A stretch of DNA of 6,896 bases. Source: Rhodanobacteraceae bacterium UBA703 (lineage in GTDB: Bacteria > Pseudomonadota > Gammaproteobacteria > Xanthomonadales > Rhodanobacteraceae). Below, piece after piece: positions 6,000 to 6,896 of the stretch. The stretch's first letter is position 1; every line of letters begins with the position of its first letter. The notes beneath the pieces are model-generated. The model worked only from the letters and a program-made list of their open reading frames with translations, was not told where the DNA came from and ran no database searches. Position numbers and translations under genes: made by a program. The stretch covers positions 1-6,896 of the forward strand of contig DBMH01000322.1 of the NCBI GenBank assembly GCA_002297645.1. Direction: 5' to 3'.

Positions 6000-6878
6000 C
6001 GCCTCGATCAGCACGCGGCGAACATGACCATTGCCGGTTTTGGTGATACTGCCTCGTCTGACGGTGTTGCCACTGGAATGCTCGCTGGGAATGAGTCCCA
6101 GATATGCCATCAGCTGTTTTGCCGAATCGAACCTGGTCAGGTCGCCAAGCTCGGCAACCGTGGTTGCGGCAACGATAAGGGAGACGCCACGCAGAGCCTG
6201 AAGGGCCTTTACCGATGGTTCCAGTTTCCAGGAAGACACCAACTCCTGAATCTGTCCGGTTAGGCGCTGCACTCGGTCGGTCTGTTCCTTCACGGCATGG
6301 ACGTATTCCTGGAAAGCGATCTGTTGTGCCGGATGCGGCATCTTGATGTCCGCCAACCAGTTAAAGTGAGCTTGGCTCCAGTTTGATTTACCGTTGTAAC
6401 GTTGCCCATGACGTAGAAGAAACGACAACAGTGTCTGACGGGTCACTCGTTGCGCCTTCACGGCGTCTTCCCTGGCACGGGTCAAGTCGCGCATGGCTTC
6501 GTCAGTCTCTGTGGGAACGTAGATCGCCTTCAGTTCTCCTGCCCGGTGAAGCCGGGCAAGATTCAGGGCGTCGCGACGATCATTTTTGATCCGGTCACCA
6601 CTTTTCTTCGGAATAAGAGACGGGGCAACCACGATACAGTCGAATCCTTGATTTGTCAGAGAACGATATATTTCATACCCGCAGGGTCCGGCTTCATAAA
6701 CGAAACGCAAAGTAGCGCCAGTGCTTTGCAACTTACGGACAACCTTGTTCAGCGAATCAAGATCACCGCCGATCGAGCCGTAACTTCTGACCTCCCCATC
6801 GCGGCCGGAATCGGCAAGTGCAATATCGATGGAGTTTTTGTGAACATCAAGACCAACAAATGTGATACGCTTTTTCAT
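5997..6878 (-). pseudogene. IS110-family transposase, C-terminal end missing, fused in frame to HemY
   Basis: The first 294 residues from the ATG at 6878 are an IS110-type DEDD recombinase. The N-terminal RuvC-like domain has GLDVHK with D11, VYEAGPCGY with E62, and KNDRRDA with D100 and D103, so the acidic tetrad is complete. The C-terminal Tnp domain starts near LQALRGVS (226-233), continues through FDSAKQLMAYLGLIPSEHSSG (250-270), where S268 or S269 is the candidate nucleophilic serine, and RRGSITKTGNGHVRRVLIEAA (274-294). There the homology stops; family members usually have some 50-90 more residues. AAGGAGG lies six bases before the ATG. Codons are much more A/T-rich than in all neighbours, indicating recent arrival. 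IS110 enzymes act with a bridge RNA encoded in the element's non-coding end, which here would lie beyond the right edge. Probably inactive as it stands. Confidence 0.88.
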
Positions 6879-6884
6879 GACCTG

Positions 6885-6891
6885 CCTCCTT
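6885..6891 (-). promoter_or_regulatory. Ribosome binding site of the transposase
   Basis: AAGGAGG on the minus strand, six bases before the ATG, is a near-perfect Shine-Dalgarno. It fixes the transposase start and implies that the transposase-HemY fusion frame would be translated well if transcribed. Confidence 0.85.
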
Positions 6892-6896
6892 GGTTG

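Larger units (their letters stand above)
5997..6896 (-). mobile_element. Partial IS110-family insertion sequence running off the right edge
   Basis: The element is defined by the transposase sequence and by a clear drop in G+C content compared with the DNA to its left. Neither end can be fixed. The left side stops abruptly inside the transposase gene where HemY sequence begins, with at most GAGGCGGCG as possible shared bases at the join. Only 18 bases upstream of the transposase start are present, so the expected bridge-RNA region is outside. IS110 elements usually lack terminal inverted repeats and target duplications, and none is seen. Confidence 0.8.

Noticed and set aside
5334..6263. A 309-codon plus-strand frame crossing the transposase/HemY join
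   Set aside because: It is the complement of the real frame. Its crossing of the join only reflects GC-driven openness.
5304..6878. A genuine new transposase-TPR fusion system
   Set aside because: Both parts are truncated at the join, the base composition changes at the same point, and the contig ends in the repeat. Disruption or a misassembly explains this more simply.
1..6896. CRISPR array, toxin-antitoxin pair, phage genes or defence island
   Set aside because: No regularly spaced repeats, small paired genes or phage-type proteins were found; apart from the partial IS the genes are ordinary chromosomal ones.

Overview
The window is about 6.9 kb of very GC-rich DNA, dense with genes on both strands. 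It looks like the chromosome of a high-GC gammaproteobacterium, most likely a member of the Xanthomonadales/Lysobacterales. The reasons are a close SrkA (YihE/RdoA) homologue, a YdiI/MenI-type thioesterase, a HemY C-terminal region, a DUF2845-type exported protein, and strong G/C preference at third codon positions. The taxonomic call is inference. Both ends cut through genes: an antiporter at the left and an insertion-sequence transposase at the right. This is what a short assembled contig ending in a repeat would look like.

Layout. (1) Positions 1-1049, minus: N-terminal 349 residues of a CPA1-type Na+/H+ antiporter. (2) 1182-2572, minus: a tight two-gene unit, a hotdog-fold acyl-CoA thioesterase (menI-like) followed after 2 nt by srkA, a kinase-fold protein of envelope/oxidative stress response; an extended -10 promoter lies just upstream, inside an 8-bp inverted repeat. 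(3) 2619-3407, minus: an exported cupin-fold protein of unknown function with a twin-arginine-like signal. (4) 3538-4590, plus, divergent from the cupin gene: a 2Fe-2S ferredoxin/FAD/NAD(P)H reductase of the AscD (CDP-6-deoxy-glucoseen reductase) type. (5) 4649-5212, plus, probably co-transcribed: a secreted DUF2845-like protein made of two related halves. (6) 5304-6878, minus: one uninterrupted reading frame whose first 294 codons are an IS110-family transposase lacking its C-terminal end and whose last 230 codons are the C-terminal TPR part of HemY.

The most notable point is the in-frame transposase/HemY join near position 5997. Base composition and codon choice change sharply there, so either a mobile element and a deletion have destroyed hemY, or the assembly is chimeric at a repeat. 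I see no CRISPR array, tRNA, rRNA or defence island. The remaining genes are ordinary chromosomal genes, though the cupin protein and the orphan AscD-like reductase have no assigned role. No stretch over 300 bases lacks a gene; the longest gap between coding regions is about 130 bases.
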